This document shows positions 53,400 to 64,000 of a stretch of DNA of 64,000 nucleotides, piece by piece. The stretch covers positions 62,001 to 126,000 of the forward strand of contig WNNJ02001435.1 of NCBI GenBank assembly GCA_012934845.2. Reading direction: 5' to 3'. Every line of letters starts with the position of its first letter. Within the stretch, counting starts at the first letter, position 1. The notes beneath the pieces are model-generated. The model did no database searches. It worked only from the letters and a program-made list of their open reading frames with translations, and was not told the DNA's origin. Source of the stretch: Pomphorhynchus laevis. Its lineage: Eukaryota > Acanthocephala > Palaeacanthocephala > Echinorhynchida > Pomphorhynchidae. The position numbers and the translations under genes are program-made.

Positions 53400-54350
53400 A
53401 ATTTAGTTATTAGAGTTTATGAAATTATGGAAAATTGCAATTCAATTTTCGGCCAGAAGAATGAAGTGTTAATAAATGATATTTTTAAACAAATGACGGG
53501 GTATCAGAGAACACTTTAAAAATATGTTCAAATGGGCATTTGACCAACTTCATGTGTTTGAAGTTCCTAATCTTCAAGAGCAGTTATTTTACAACGAGTG
53601 TTTAGAATAATTAAAACATATCCTCAACTTGGGAGCAACATTGTTGATGAATTCGTAGCATATCATAGTAACGTTTTCACTTTTCGACTACAGATAAATT
53701 CGAAAGTTCTTAAATTTCTACTCAAAAATACCAGCATTGTAGAATTAAACAATTCAGATAAAGTTACCCCACTGATGCTTGCTATAGGTTCTAAAGATAT
53801 TGAGAATGTGGTAATGCTCACTGCTCACGGTGAAGTCCTAATAAGGTTGATTCGGCAGGCAATAGTCCAATTAGAAGTGTAATCTTGAGCGAAAATATAG
53901 ATCTTCTTTAGAACCTATCACAATATGGACTCTATAATATGGGTACTATTTGACTGGCTTGATTTCTGATTGAACATAATGCAAGCTATCAAATACAGAA
54001 TAAAGATGGTCAAGCTGCGGTATACCTTGCAACAATGGGAGATTATGCGGAAATAGTTGAGTTTCTAATTTTATCGGGAGATGATATGAATTGTATAGTT
54101 TTTGAACAATTGACATTACTTAACTACTCGAAACTATATGGAGCTATCCATGTTGAAAAACTATAAAATGAGAAAAATGCATCAATGCAAAATGATTTAT
54201 GAATTGAACACAATCCATCATTCAAAGAACTTGATGGAGTTGAATAAGCATTGTTATTTTACAAAAACTGTTTTTAAATTTTGGATGTTGTATCTTCTTA
54301 TTTCATATTTTACAACAAAAACGATTTTATTAATACAAAAACCTAAAAAA
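53400..54350 (+). pseudogene. Ankyrin-repeat protein remnant
   Basis: Pieces read NCNSIFGQKNEVLINDIFKQ, FKWAFDQLHVFEVPNLQEQL, then SKVLKFLLKNTSIVELNNSD followed by KVTPLMLAIGSKDIENVVML (a clear ankyrin repeat), and QNKDGQAAVYLATMGDYAEI followed by VEFLILSGDDMN (a second). The pieces change frame near 53520 and 53600, and a stop interrupts the part before the second repeat, so this is a decayed gene or a set of exons with undetected introns. The parent protein is unknown. The C-terminal ORF 54138-54353 (KNYKMRKMHQCKMIY) shows no repeats. Confidence 0.6.
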
Positions 54351-54500
54351 TAAAGGATAAATGTCATAAGTCAAAAATCAAAGTTAGTTAAAAACAGAGA
54401 AACCTTTTTCTCTGTTCTTGAGAAAACAGAGCTAGATGCGAGATGGGTAACCCTCTTGCACCTAGCTCTGTCTAGGTTGGCTTCCCCCGTCCAACTAATC
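54351..54500. other. Hairpin-rich leader before APE-type LINE
   Basis: AACAGAGAAACC with TTTTTCTCTGTT forms one hairpin, and AGAGCTAGATGCGAG with CTTGCACCTAGCTCT another, in tandem. This may be the 5' UTR of the LINE that follows. Confidence 0.4.
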
Positions 54501-56950
54501 TAACACAATAGAGTAAACCCGAGCCTTTTTCACTGAATATCCTTCAGTGGAATTCGAGAGGTGCTTCTGCCCTTAGCATTTTATCTGGTAGAGATGCAGA
54601 TGTTATAGTCCTTCAGGAGACGCGGTCTATCTGTATCCCTCAGGACATTACTCGAATAATCCCTCAGCATATATACCCACTTCTTTCCGTATATAACCCA
54701 TCCTCACGCATCTTCATCTCAAGGTATTTTAACCTTAGTTAAATGCTCCTTAAGATCTTCCCTCCTTCTAAACTATTCTTGTCCAGCCCTATCTTGTTTA
54801 GCTATATCACTTCATAAGAACGGTAAATGCATCAGTATAGCCAATATTTAATACGGCCAGGATAAATTCACAAGAACCGTGACCTTCTGGATCGTGTATT
54901 GGGTAGTGGCTATGACATTTTACTTGGTGACTTCAACGACATAACTGGTCGTTGGATTAATGCAGCAAACCGCAGAGCCATGAACGACTATCTAATTCAC
55001 AAACCACCATCCCCCATCTTTCATCGCTCAACTACTAATTCACTCTTCGACATATTACTGCTTCATAAGATGTAGTTGTGAAACCCATCTGTACTGAGCA
55101 GTCGCGCCAACAACAGGCCACCTCTCATGACCTAATTCGTTGGCGGTTAGAAGAAGATACGTTGCTGAGGAGAAGGTTCCACTTTGATCCCATCAGGGTG
55201 GCCTTCTTTCAGGCAGCTATCCAACTCTTCCCCCGAATTGGGAATAAAAGTTTGACCGAATTTAATACCTACCTCTCCTCGCAAGCTACCCGATACTATC
55301 GACTACCTATAAAGGTCCAATATACAATCCCACTTCAACAAAACTCAAGGTCCTAGATAAAATGCTACACCTTCCTAATCTCTGTTTCCGCCAGACAAAC
55401 CCTCTCGAATGAATACTGGAGCAACAAATATAGGTTCCAGCTAATTAGGGATAAAGCAAGCATTTCTCGACTTAGCTCTTCGCAGTCTTCCTTCTGAAAG
55501 ATATTCAAGAAGGAGAAGTTTGTCTGTAGGAATAATAGAGCGTTAGGTTGGTTAATAGAATAAGACTTGATAAAGGTTTGGATGAGTCACTATCTCTACA
55601 CAAAAATGGAGTCCATCAATTACCCCAACCAATCCCGCCTTGGTGTAACTTTAGGAGTAGGGACTTATCTGTTACAGATATCCTTAACTCCTGGGGCCAC
55701 TCCTGGGCATCTCCAGAACCCATGCGCCACTCTCCACTCGTGTCTATTAGCTTTTGACAAACAGTCAGACAAAGGAAGTTGCCATAACAATGATATTAGC
55801 CTCCCCGTTCGACATTGCTAAAATCAATATAAGCCGTCGAGTATTTTTACCTAAAAAAGTCGATTACATGTCCCAAAGATCTGCAGCCTATTTCAAATCA
55901 AAACTCCCTCATCTCCATTATCGAAAAAGCGCTTTCGCGTAAAATACGCGACCATCTAAGTAAGCGAAATTTAATCCCACAAGGTTTTCATGGGTACGTA
56001 AAAGATCGCTCGGTCCATTTAGCAATAGGTGAAGTGCAACAGTTTCGTCAAGATAACAGTCATCAGCTTGCTGTGGCTGTCTTTCTTGACTTTTCGGCTG
56101 CATTTGACCGCATTTCAATTCCTTTTGTTATTACTTATCTCAGGTTTCTTGCGTTGCCTGCGAGAATTGTTAACAGGGTGGAAATATTGTTGTACACCAA
56201 GCGATTCTTCTATGAAGACGACCCTGATGCACTTCAGTTCTACCCTATTACAGGTGTGCATCAAGGCTCCCCTCTTTCTCCAATCTTATATCTTGCTGCC
56301 CCCTTTGAACTATACAAAAAATTCAAACGCGATCAACATCTTGTGGTACATGCTGATGATACCACAGCCCTGTTTTTCGTTACAAGATTAAAATATCAGC
56401 TGCCCATTTCCAACCTTGTTGTAAACTCCTCCAAATCGCAGGTGATTGTCTTTCATGGCGCCTCTGCGACAAGGAAAAAACTCAACAGATTAGCACTCTC
56501 AGCTCTTTCTTCAATCATGACAAATCAACCACTCCCTACCTTCACTTATCGAGTAAAATACCTGGGATTCACCATTACGATAAACTGATCAGCGAAAGCT
56601 GAACTGGATAGACTTAAACGTATCCTGAAGAGAGCTAGATGGGCCCTGAAACGGGCCCAACACCTGTCATTGAAAGAGAAAACCCAACTGCGCCTCTGGG
56701 GTACTTGGGCGATCTCGGGATTAGTCATTTTTAAAGAACGTCCCCCAGAACAAAGACTCAGGTTTCTCAATCTCCTCGTCTTGCGTTTACCCAGCATAGT
56801 CCGCACCAACTGGACTCTTCGGGGGGGATGAAAGACCCCGGGTGGTTTAGTCGGAATGCGGCGTGTTGGATTTGCTGGAGGGCTCAGATTACAACGGACC
56901 TGAGGCCATGAAGACAGAATACTTTAAAAGAAAGAAGAAGACAAGAATAA
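54501..56950 (+). mobile_element. APE-type LINE (Jockey/I-like grade), copy 1
   Basis: The endonuclease remnant has LQWNSRGASALSILSGRDAD followed by VIVLQETRS (54538-54625) and ILLGDFNDITGRWINAA (54910-54970). The RT has LAVAVFLDFSAAFDRISIPF (motif A), GVHQGSPLSPILYLA (motif B), VVHADDTTALFF (motif C, HADD), FHGASATRKKLNRLALSALS and YRVKYLGFTITIN at 56034-56588. Several stops and frame changes lie between the blocks. The 3' end is near 56950 (AGAAAGAAGAAGACAAG tail). It is the same family as the copy at 62.4-64 kb. The exact clade is uncertain. Confidence 0.8.
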
Positions 56951-57440
56951 ACTTCTGACGTTTTTTGTATTTATTTGACAATTGAAATTTATCCATGTGA
57001 TTTATTTTATTAAGAAAATCTTATTATAAAAAAATGTGTACCTACTACCTCCATACTTCTGAAGACAATAGCGAAAAAGATTTCTCTCAAACACAAAAGA
57101 AGTTATGGAGAAGTCATAGCCGGTATACGATCAAGGTTGATTATTGCCTTTGCACGAGCTGCGTCATACTGTATCCGTGCACCCAGAAGAAAATGTGTGG
57201 CAATACCGTTGCGAGGAGATAGAAGCAGCAGTGCGGAAATAATTTAAATATATATTTTAATCTTGCTTTTCAAATGCTGGGGATGCGTGCCCATTAGAAT
57301 TGTACATATAATAACTTATATTAAAATAAACATTTATTGTGCAAAAAAATAATTATATTATAATACTTATATAATAAAAAAATAAAAAAACGTGTAGTGA
57401 AAAATTTAATATCGGTGCTTCAAAAAACTTTCAAATTCTA
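56951..57440. other. Spacer, no supported gene
   Basis: AT-rich. A 62-codon frame at 57034-57222 is Cys/Lys-rich (YCLCTSCVILYPCTQKKMC) but resembles nothing known. Confidence 0.3.
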
Positions 57441-57446
57441 GCAAAA

Positions 57447-57725
57447 ATGGAACAGAATTCAAGTATTTCTAAGGTAATTTCGACTGTAACAACACCTAAG
57501 GTAAGAGATTTGTTGTCTAATTATTATGAGGGTAATTGGGTTCTTTCCTCCATACCAAAGTTTAAAAATCTTATAATTATTAAATTTTCAGAGCCTATAG
57601 AAAGCACAAATTGTACAACATTTTCCTGTGAAGCTTCGCAGAACAGTACATCTACAGAATATTATATAATACGGTCAGGTACTACGAGACGGAGGTTAAA
57701 ATTTCCATTGCCACCTCTGATTTGA
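57447..57725 (+). CDS. Hypothetical 92-residue ORF
   Basis: From ATG 57447 to TGA: MEQNSSISKVISTVTTPKVR, DLLSNYYEGNWVLSSIPKFK, NLIIIKFSEPIESTNCTTFS, ending RRRLKFPLPPLI. Composition is unlike the surrounding AT-rich DNA, and the start has an A at -3. It could be a small gene or a first exon. No family is recognised and no neighbour suggests a role. Confidence 0.35.
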   Translation: MEQNSSISKVISTVTTPKVRDLLSNYYEGNWVLSSIPKFKNLIIIKFSEPIESTNCTTFSCEASQNSTSTEYYIIRSGTTRRRLKFPLPPLI

Positions 57726-58145
57726 TGAATGCATACAAAGATTTCTTCAATACAATCTATCTAAAGTTGGTAGACTAAAATGAGTGGTAGAATAGCAACT
57801 TTATCTTGAGCAATTTTATAAATTTTCGAGATTGGTTGGACAATTGCTAGATACTTCTCGACTTTATCCTCGTACAGTTGTTTTATAGATTGAGGAGTAG
57901 TCTCATAAGTAACTGCAAAGTCGACCACGTAAACGTCGTTGCTACTTCTGTCACGTATTAACCGTGACTTTTACTTCTGTCAACCCATTACACCGGGTTG
58001 TATATACGCGCCATCATCACCAACAATTCTGGGCTCAAGCCTTATATCGTACGAGAAATTGTTTGAATGTTTGATGGCATAGAGGCATCTATCTCTGACT
58101 TTGTTGTGTTGATGAATCATAGCATTTGTGATGTATTTACAGCCG

Positions 58146-58859
58146 TTAACGGCATACAGATTTGTTTCCAGATTTAGCCCAGTGTCTGCATTCGGTAGGG
58201 CGACTCCGTTCGATCCTGTGTAAAACTGACCTTGATGGTAGCAGACCCAATCTGGCGATTATTAGTTTGATCCAAGCATAATGTGAACGACGGACATGTC
58301 GAAAGCTTATTAATATTGAAGGTACTGGATTCGCTATGAGAATATCAACACCCACTGCTTGCGTTACAGTACTCTTCCACTCCTTGGTTAGTTTGTCTCT
58401 GTTGTTGATTTCGGGACTCTTGTTTATATTATAGTCCGGATTAATTGCTCTTTGCACTGCAACTAGTTCACTCTGTAACGCTGGATTAGATAACTCTGGG
58501 AAATTGTTCTGAATATGACTATACACACGAATGCGAGCGCAAGCCATTTCATATAGAATGGATTGTGTACAAAGACCCACAAATTTTGTTGGCAAATGAA
58601 AGAAACCATTGTTGACATATTGTGGGATTCCTGCAATGTCTTTGACTGTTTTTCGCCAGAATTTATTTATGGTATTCAAAGAAGTAATTGAGAGCGTACT
58701 AGTTAGACATTTATACATGAGCTTCGGTATGTAATAGTCGTTAAGTATGTGAATTACTTGAGTTGGAGACAGGTCAGAAGAATTCAGAAGAGTTGTCACG
58801 GATCGAATGTCGTTTAGAATTTGTTCTTGTGTTGTATCTAGAAAAAGAGTCACGCCCAA
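58146..58859 (-). CDS. R2/NeSL-like C-terminal (thumb to knuckle) region
   Basis: 237 codons from MGVTLFLDTTQEQILNDIRS through LSPTQVIHILNDYYIPKLMY, INKFWRKTVKDIAGIPQYVN, GLCTQSILYEMACARIRVYS to GLLPSRSVLHRIERSRPTEC followed by RHWAKSG. The last part should be the zinc knuckle before the RLE, but the frame is lost there. Confidence 0.72.
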   Translation of the reverse strand: MGVTLFLDTTQEQILNDIRSVTTLLNSSDLSPTQVIHILNDYYIPKLMYKCLTSTLSITSLNTINKFWRKTVKDIAGIPQYVNNGFFHLPTKFVGLCTQSILYEMACARIRVYSHIQNNFPELSNPALQSELVAVQRAINPDYNINKSPEINNRDKLTKEWKSTVTQAVGVDILIANPVPSILISFRHVRRSHYAWIKLIIARLGLLPSRSVLHRIERSRPTECRHWAKSGNKSVCR

Positions 58860-59101
58860 ATACTTACAGTTATCATTCTATTTAGATATTATTGCGAGGT
58901 CCTGATTGTTGACTTTAGCAAAGCAATTGGTGACAATAGTTTTGGCACCATTGGTATATTCATGTCCATATGATAGACATTTGCTCTGATTAAGCTTAAG
59001 ACCAATTGATGATAGGTGATCAGTTATATAATTTATTGATTTCTGAAGTTTATAAGCTGTGTTAGCAATGAGGATCAAATCATCTGCATTTGAGAGATGC
59101 G

Positions 59102-60181
59102 TTATACGTGCATCATTATACACAAATCCGTGAGTGTTGGGCGATAAATAGGATCCCCCTGATTCACGCCCTTATTGATTTGAATAGTGTCGGTTATACC
59201 GTCAAGTGTATGAAAACGTGTACTTGAGTTTGTATAACTATTGATAACGTATTCTCTCAGGTAATTTGGGCAGTCAATGCAAGTTAACCGTTTATTCAAT
59301 GCATCGTGGGAAAGTGTGTCAAAAGCAAATTGAATATCCAGGAACGCCATATACATTCGTGCTTTATTCTTTATTGCAAAGTTTCGGATCATACGCACAG
59401 CCTTGATGCATGTAAGTGTTGCATCTTGCGAAAAGGCAAACTGATTTTTCTGTATAGGTATGATTTGCTGGAGAAGACGCAGTACTACTTTGTGTAGCAC
59501 TCTACATCCGATATTGGAAATGGTAATTGGCCAGTAGTTCTTGAGATTCATGGTTTCTGTCCGATCAAGTTTTTTATTTTTTATCATTTTTGTTTTCTTA
59601 GCTACCAGTATGCTCTTGTTTTCTCGCCAGAGCCTTGGGAGATATCTCAGTTTTAATGCCATATTTACTAGTAAGGTCAGAAATCGTTGTTGTGGATCAT
59701 ATTGTAATATATTCTTAACTTTAACACCATCATGACCAGGAGTTGTATTCTTATTCATTCTTCTTGTAATTGCAGATACTTCATCAGCAGTGATATTAGG
59801 TATGTCATTGTCATCCTCAATACAAGTAGATGCATTACAGGTAGGTCCAATATGTTTAAAGTGTTTTCTTTGTGGCGTAGAACTAACTTGTGTCCGGCTA
59901 TTCGATAAAAGATCAGTATAATATTTATGTACCTCGTCAATAGGAACAGGACATTGTAGGTTATTATCATCGCTGAGTAGTTCTTTGGCAAGCTTAGTTG
60001 TGTTTGCAAAGTATAATGCGCTGTTTCGACGTTTACGTAAGTTACGATTTTGTTTAGTCGTTAGGCCTCTTTTGGCAATACAAGGCATCAAATTGCCTTT
60101 CATATTCCTAGTTAGGTATTTAACCTTCAAAGAGTTGTTATGAGTCAACAGTGGCTTATGAAGTGTGTCGGAATAAGTCAA
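59102..60181 (-). CDS. R2/NeSL-like reverse transcriptase, N-terminal and palm part
   Basis: 359 codons with RGLTTKQNRNLRKRRNSALY, ITADEVSAITRRMNKNTTPG (the fingers K-TPGxDG motif reads TPGHDGVKV), LPRLWRENKSILVAKK, MNLKNYWPITISNIGCRVLH, QFAFSQDATLTCIKAVRMIR, MAFLDIQFAFDTLSHDAL (motif A) and INKGVNQGDPIYRPTL (motif B). The catalytic YADD-type box lies in the next frame (THLSNADDLILIANTAYK, 59123-58878), reading NADD. The frame switch just after motif B shows the copy is broken. Confidence 0.82.
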   Translation of the reverse strand: MTYSDTLHKPLLTHNNSLKVKYLTRNMKGNLMPCIAKRGLTTKQNRNLRKRRNSALYFANTTKLAKELLSDDNNLQCPVPIDEVHKYYTDLLSNSRTQVSSTPQRKHFKHIGPTCNASTCIEDDNDIPNITADEVSAITRRMNKNTTPGHDGVKVKNILQYDPQQRFLTLLVNMALKLRYLPRLWRENKSILVAKKTKMIKNKKLDRTETMNLKNYWPITISNIGCRVLHKVVLRLLQQIIPIQKNQFAFSQDATLTCIKAVRMIRNFAIKNKARMYMAFLDIQFAFDTLSHDALNKRLTCIDCPNYLREYVINSYTNSSTRFHTLDGITDTIQINKGVNQGDPIYRPTLTDLCIMMHV

Positions 60182-60380
60182 CAGTGGCTTATGAAGTGTG
60201 TTGTTATGAAGTGTAGGTAAGTCTCAGATGCTATTTGAAGCACCAGTTTATCACATACGTATATATCCTTTTTCATTAGATCAAGAATTTATTTGTATGT
60301 GATAGAAACGTCTATACTTATCTTAATATAAGAAGTCCATTTATCTGGAAAATAGTAGAATTCAGCTTCGATCGTATCCT

Positions 60381-61379
60381 TTACATCGCGATGTCTTGCG
60401 GGGTTATTATAAATACTGAAGGAATTGTCCTCAAGATTATGTTGGATGAATTCCTCAGAAGAATATGGTGTAGTCCTAGATGGTCCAAACGGTCTACACA
60501 CTTCGAAGTTTGATTCATATCCGCACTCGTCAAGTAGATGGTGTACATGGTCGTTAATATGTCAAGTAGCAGAGATAGTTCGGATGTATTGAAGCATGCA
60601 ACTTCCAATTGACAGGAGTTTAGAAAGGATCTGAAACGTGGATGCAACTCATCGTCGGCAAAGTTATTCAGATACTCAGTTATGGTGGAAAGATGCAAAT
60701 CATGGTTCGAGATTGTATGATTGGGTATGTCGCCTGTATCATTGTAGTACACGTCTTCGCAGAGATTTTGTGCAGTGTCACATCGATCATCATTTGCCAT
60801 TACACTAGAATAATTAGTGATATCCCGCATGCTTTGGTAGGTATCTGTCATGATGAGTTGTTGGTCTGCTGATGCTGGATCATAGAATTGAGTCTGGGTA
60901 GTGCTGGTTATGGCAATAGGGTTATCAATCTTAAAAGTATCTTCACGAGCGTCACTCAGTTTGCGAATGTAGCTTTTGGTTTGAATTGACACCATATCGA
61001 CGGTCATATTCTGCTCTGATATAGGTTGTGATGCATATTCTTTGAATGGAATATCTGACACATCAAGCCCCGCGTTAAACGGGATTACGTTATGAATACC
61101 AAGATCATGAGTAGATATATCTTCTGAACAATTGTTTAGACGATCATGTTGTCTCAGGCTACGTAATGGTGGCAATAAACGGAAACCAGTAGTTGCAAAT
61201 AGGTCCTGATTCTCAGCAGGTTGTTCATCAGATTTAGTGGATACAGCATGGTATAATATATCACAAGGGCTGATAAGGATGAACTTCATTTTCCCCGAGG
61301 ATACATCGGTTGCTTTTTCGGGTTGAGTGTATAATGCAAATAACGAACAAGGTACTGCAGACGTATTGATGTCATTCAT
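60381..61379 (-). CDS. R2/NeSL-like linker ORF
   Basis: 332 codons from MNDINTSAVPCSLFALYTQP to VFIITPQDIAM, rich in Asp, Ser, Thr and Asn, with no recognisable domain. It is collinear with the elements on either side on the same strand, so it probably belongs to the same protein between the fingers and the RT. Confidence 0.55.
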   Translation of the reverse strand: MNDINTSAVPCSLFALYTQPEKATDVSSGKMKFILISPCDILYHAVSTKSDEQPAENQDLFATTGFRLLPPLRSLRQHDRLNNCSEDISTHDLGIHNVIPFNAGLDVSDIPFKEYASQPISEQNMTVDMVSIQTKSYIRKLSDAREDTFKIDNPIAITSTTQTQFYDPASADQQLIMTDTYQSMRDITNYSSVMANDDRCDTAQNLCEDVYYNDTGDIPNHTISNHDLHLSTITEYLNNFADDELHPRFRSFLNSCQLEVACFNTSELSLLLDILTTMYTIYLTSADMNQTSKCVDRLDHLGLHHILLRNSSNIILRTIPSVFIITPQDIAM

Positions 61380-61449
61380 CTGCGTCGATTTTGAACGATT
61401 TTCATTATAGCTACATCTAGCTGCATGGGCACGAACTGAAATAGGCTTG

Positions 61450-62225
61450 TCAGTTCTAAACAGCTTGCAAATACTGCAGATATAATTTAATGATAACGCT
61501 CCGTGTATGTGCTCTACGTTGCGTTCCGGAAGACGGAAGCATTACCTACCATTTACTCGAGAGTTGCATATTGGACATTGGAGTGAATGATCACCATTTC
61601 CAGTATAGAATACGCTGTAGTTAACTGAGACGTTATCTAGTCTGTGTGCATAGTCCGTACCACCCGGTACGGAAAGGTCTGGAGAGATAACACTGTTGAA
61701 TGTATTAAACGTTAGATCATGCTTCGTTCAAATGCATGGATGTTTCTTAACGCAAGCTCTATAGTGAATGGAGATTCCATGCGCATTATTGTTCGAATAC
61801 CCACATAGATGACAGGATAAACCGTCAATATGAGATTTGTGGCGATTCACATAGTGTGCTTTTAGAGACTTGTATCTATCACGGCCAGAGAAGACGTATG
61901 TACATAATGTACAAAAAATATCGATTTTTGTTGGGTCGTATAACATCTTTATTGAAGGTATTGACGCTGGAATTGTATTATAATCTATTGATGGTATTGA
62001 CTTCGTTAAGGGGGCAATATAACTGCTTGTACTGGAGCCGTCTCTGCTTACGGTACGAATGGTTTGCTGGTCAGAACCACAGCTTCCAAATGGTTTTGAC
62101 TGTGGATCGTCATTATCAAGCATTCCATCATCCTCGGCACTGCTATGATTCTCGCTACAATCCTTACCATGTCCATAAGCGTGAGTAGTATAATGGACCA
62201 GCTGGATTTTTGATTTCTTATCCAT
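61450..62225 (-). CDS. R2/NeSL-like N-terminal zinc-finger region
   Basis: The frame 62225-61728 has IFCTLCTYVFSGRDRYKSLK with AHYVNRH (CCHH) and LSCHLCGYSNNNAHGISIHY with RAC (CCHC). Beyond it, decayed frames give LQCPICNSRVNGR and YICSICKLFRTDKPISVRAH with AARC. That makes four finger-like motifs, compared with one to three in most R2-clade proteins. In this group the fingers bind the target DNA. Confidence 0.7.
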
Positions 62226-62398
62226 TGCATAATTGTGAACGGTCAGTCTTAGGCTGGGTGATGTCTATTAAATGACTGATGTCTAGCCAACTCGCCATGG
62301 TTGAACCTGCGCGATACAGCCTAGACACCACACCACTCAAGCTTTCTCGCCGCGTCAAGGCTCTAACGTCGAGAATGACTTCCTTGTTAGACTTCTTT

Positions 62399-64000
62399 CT
62401 GGTAGCGGTGCATATGCTATAGTCCTTCAGGAGACGCGGTCTATCCGTCTCCCCCAGGACATTACTCGATTTATCCCTAAGCACATATGATCCCACTATA
62501 CTCCGTATATAACCCCGCTTCACTTCTCTTCATCTCAAGGTCTTTTAACCTTAGTAAAATGCTCCTTAAGGTCTTCGTCCCTACTAAACTATTCTTGGCC
62601 GGCCCTGTCTTGTTTAGTTATATCACTCTGTAAGAACTGTAAACGCCTCAGTCTAGTCAATGTCTACATCCGTCCAGGTGAGATTCACAAGAAAGTAACC
62701 TTCTGTTAGGATTATTATTAGCGGTTATGACATGGTATTGGTGATTTCAACGATAGAACTGGTCGCTGGATTAATGCAGCACTCCGCAAAGCCAGGAACG
62801 GTTATCTGATTCAAAAACCACCGTCCCCTTCCTTTCATTGCACATCAACGAATTCACTCCTCGACTTATTAATGCTCCATGAGAGATAGTTGTTGAAACC
62901 CTACTGTACGGAGCAGTCGCGACAACATCTGTCCACCTCTCATGACTTGATTCGTAGGAGGATAGAAGAGGATACACTTCTTCGAAGAAGATTACACTTT
63001 GATCATATCAGAGTGGCTTTCTTTCAGGCAGCTATCCAACGATTCCCCCGAATTAGCAATGAGAGTCAAACCGAATTTAATTCCTACCTCTCTTCGAACG
63101 CTACCGCGAAGCTTCGACTACCTACAAAGGTCGCAAGGAGAAATTTGTCTGTTGGAAGGATAGAGCATTGGGGTGGATTGAAAAAAAATAGATCTTGATA
63201 AGGTTTTGGAGGAGTCACTACCCCTACATAATTATGGAGCCACTCAATAACCTCAACCAATCCCGTCTTCGGGAGACTTAAGGAGTATTGATCTATATGC
63301 CACATATATTCTTGAATCATGGAGCCTCTTTCGGGCACCTCCAAATCCGTCCCTCAACTATCTTCTCGTGTCTGTCAGCTTTTGACAGCCGAACAAAGAA
63401 GACAAGTGGTCATCACAATGATTTTAGCAACCCCTTTCGATGTGGCCGGCAAAAACATTAGTAGACGAGTTTTTATACTTAAGAACAATCCGGTCTCTTG
63501 TCCAAAAGACCTGCGCCCATTTATATTCAGAATTCCCACGTGTTGATTTACAGAAAGCGCTTGCGCGTAAAATACGTGATCATTTAAGTAGGCGAAATTT
63601 GATCCCACCTGATTTCCACGAGTTAGTCAAAGGTCGCTCGGTCCATTCATCGGTAGGTGAAGTGCATCAATTCTGTCAGAAGAATAGTCATCAACTTGCT
63701 GTGGGTGTATTCCTTGATTTTTCTGCTGCATTTGACCGCATCTCCATTCCTTCTGTTATCTCTTCTCTCAGGTCCCTCGGGTTGCCGGCGGGAATTGTTA
63801 ACAGGGTGGAGATACTGCTGTACACCAAACGATTCTATTATGAAGACGACTCTGATGCGCGTCACTTCTACCCTATTATGGGTGCGCGCCAAGGTTCCAC
63901 TCGTTCTCCTATCTTGTTTCTTCTTGCATCCATTGAACTCTTCAAAATATATAAACGAGAACAACGTCTAGTGGTATACACTGATGGTACCACATCCATG
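62399..64000 (+). mobile_element. APE-type LINE, copy 2, truncated by window end
   Basis: Begins 5'-truncated at TGGTAGCGGTGCATATGCTA inside the endonuclease and runs to the window edge within the RT. Matching landmarks: CYSPSGDTVYPSP-like EN remnants, RWINAALRKARNGY, RSVHSSVGEVHQFCQKNSHQ, LAVGVFLDFSAAFDRISIPS (motif A), RVEILLYTKRFYYEDDSDAR, GARQGSTRSPILFLLASIEL (motif B) and VVYTDGTTSM, where the catalytic box reads YTDG. It is about three-quarters identical to copy 1 by eye and has several stops. Confidence 0.8.

Larger units (their letters stand above)
57770..62400 (-). mobile_element. R2/NeSL-like LINE with multiple N-terminal zinc fingers
   Basis: On the minus strand: an N-terminal region with four finger-like motifs (62225-61450), a long linker ORF (61379-60381), the RT (60181-58878), a C-terminal region (58859-58146) and an RLE-like domain (58145-57790) with SYDIRLEPR, YIQPGVMG and NDVYVVDFAVTYETTPQSIK. 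This is the order of R2/NeSL-type elements. The separate frames and overlaps show at least four breaks. Its 5' end is cut by, or abuts, an APE-type LINE at about 62399. It is unrelated in detail to the RLE families at 6-31 kb. Confidence 0.8.

Noticed and set aside
1-64000. Bacterial or phage origin of the window because of the FolE-like and ISXO2-like proteins
   Set aside because: GT-AG introns, SCYL2 exons, LINEs, PLEs and a SINE show it is an animal nuclear genome; Merlin is the eukaryotic branch of that transposase family.

Overview
The window looks like a gene-poor, AT-rich stretch of an invertebrate animal genome built mostly from transposable elements. A bacterial origin is excluded: two host genes are split by canonical GT-AG introns. 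Both were recognised by eye and need confirmation. One is a GTP cyclohydrolase I gene (GCH1-like, + strand, five exons between 13160 and 18187). The other is the 3' half of a SCYL2-like pseudokinase gene (- strand, five exons between 28677 and 49637). They converge, and 5' exons of both are missing. Their introns are bimodal: 43-52 bp, or 2-15 kb filled with transposons. The species cannot be named from this sequence.

Layout. 0-6 kb: a CR1/L2-like LINE 3' end fused to a Penelope-like element (PLE), a Merlin DNA transposon, and a second CR1/L2-like LINE. 6-12 kb: pieces of LINEs with restriction-like endonucleases (RLE). One has an almost uninterrupted long ORF that continues in frame into a hormone-sensitive-lipase-like segment and a tandem repeat. 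13-18 kb: the GCH1 gene, with a 4.5-kb third intron full of PLE satellite units and LINE ends. 19.5-28.3 kb: a PLE with an N-terminal GIY-YIG domain, RLE LINE copies, and an acidic ORF that may be a host exon. 28.7-49.6 kb: SCYL2, whose 15-kb intron holds a Penelope element split by a full-length CR1/L2 LINE, two RTE-like LINEs and an RLE LINE. 49.8-54.4 kb: an RLE LINE split by a near-complete permuted PLE, then an ankyrin-repeat remnant. 54.5-64 kb: two copies of an APE-type LINE flanking an R2/NeSL-like LINE on the opposite strand.

The main recurring theme is a PLE family with the permuted order GIY-YIG then reverse transcriptase, matching the described Naiad-type PLEs. Its 3' UTR carries a roughly 110-bp structured module. 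The module occurs 12 times here, partly as a tandem array of about 300-bp units, and its pairing pattern predicts a pseudoknot supported by compensatory changes. This module, the CR1-PLE chimera, the lipase-bearing LINE ORF and the nested insertions are the points most worth following up.
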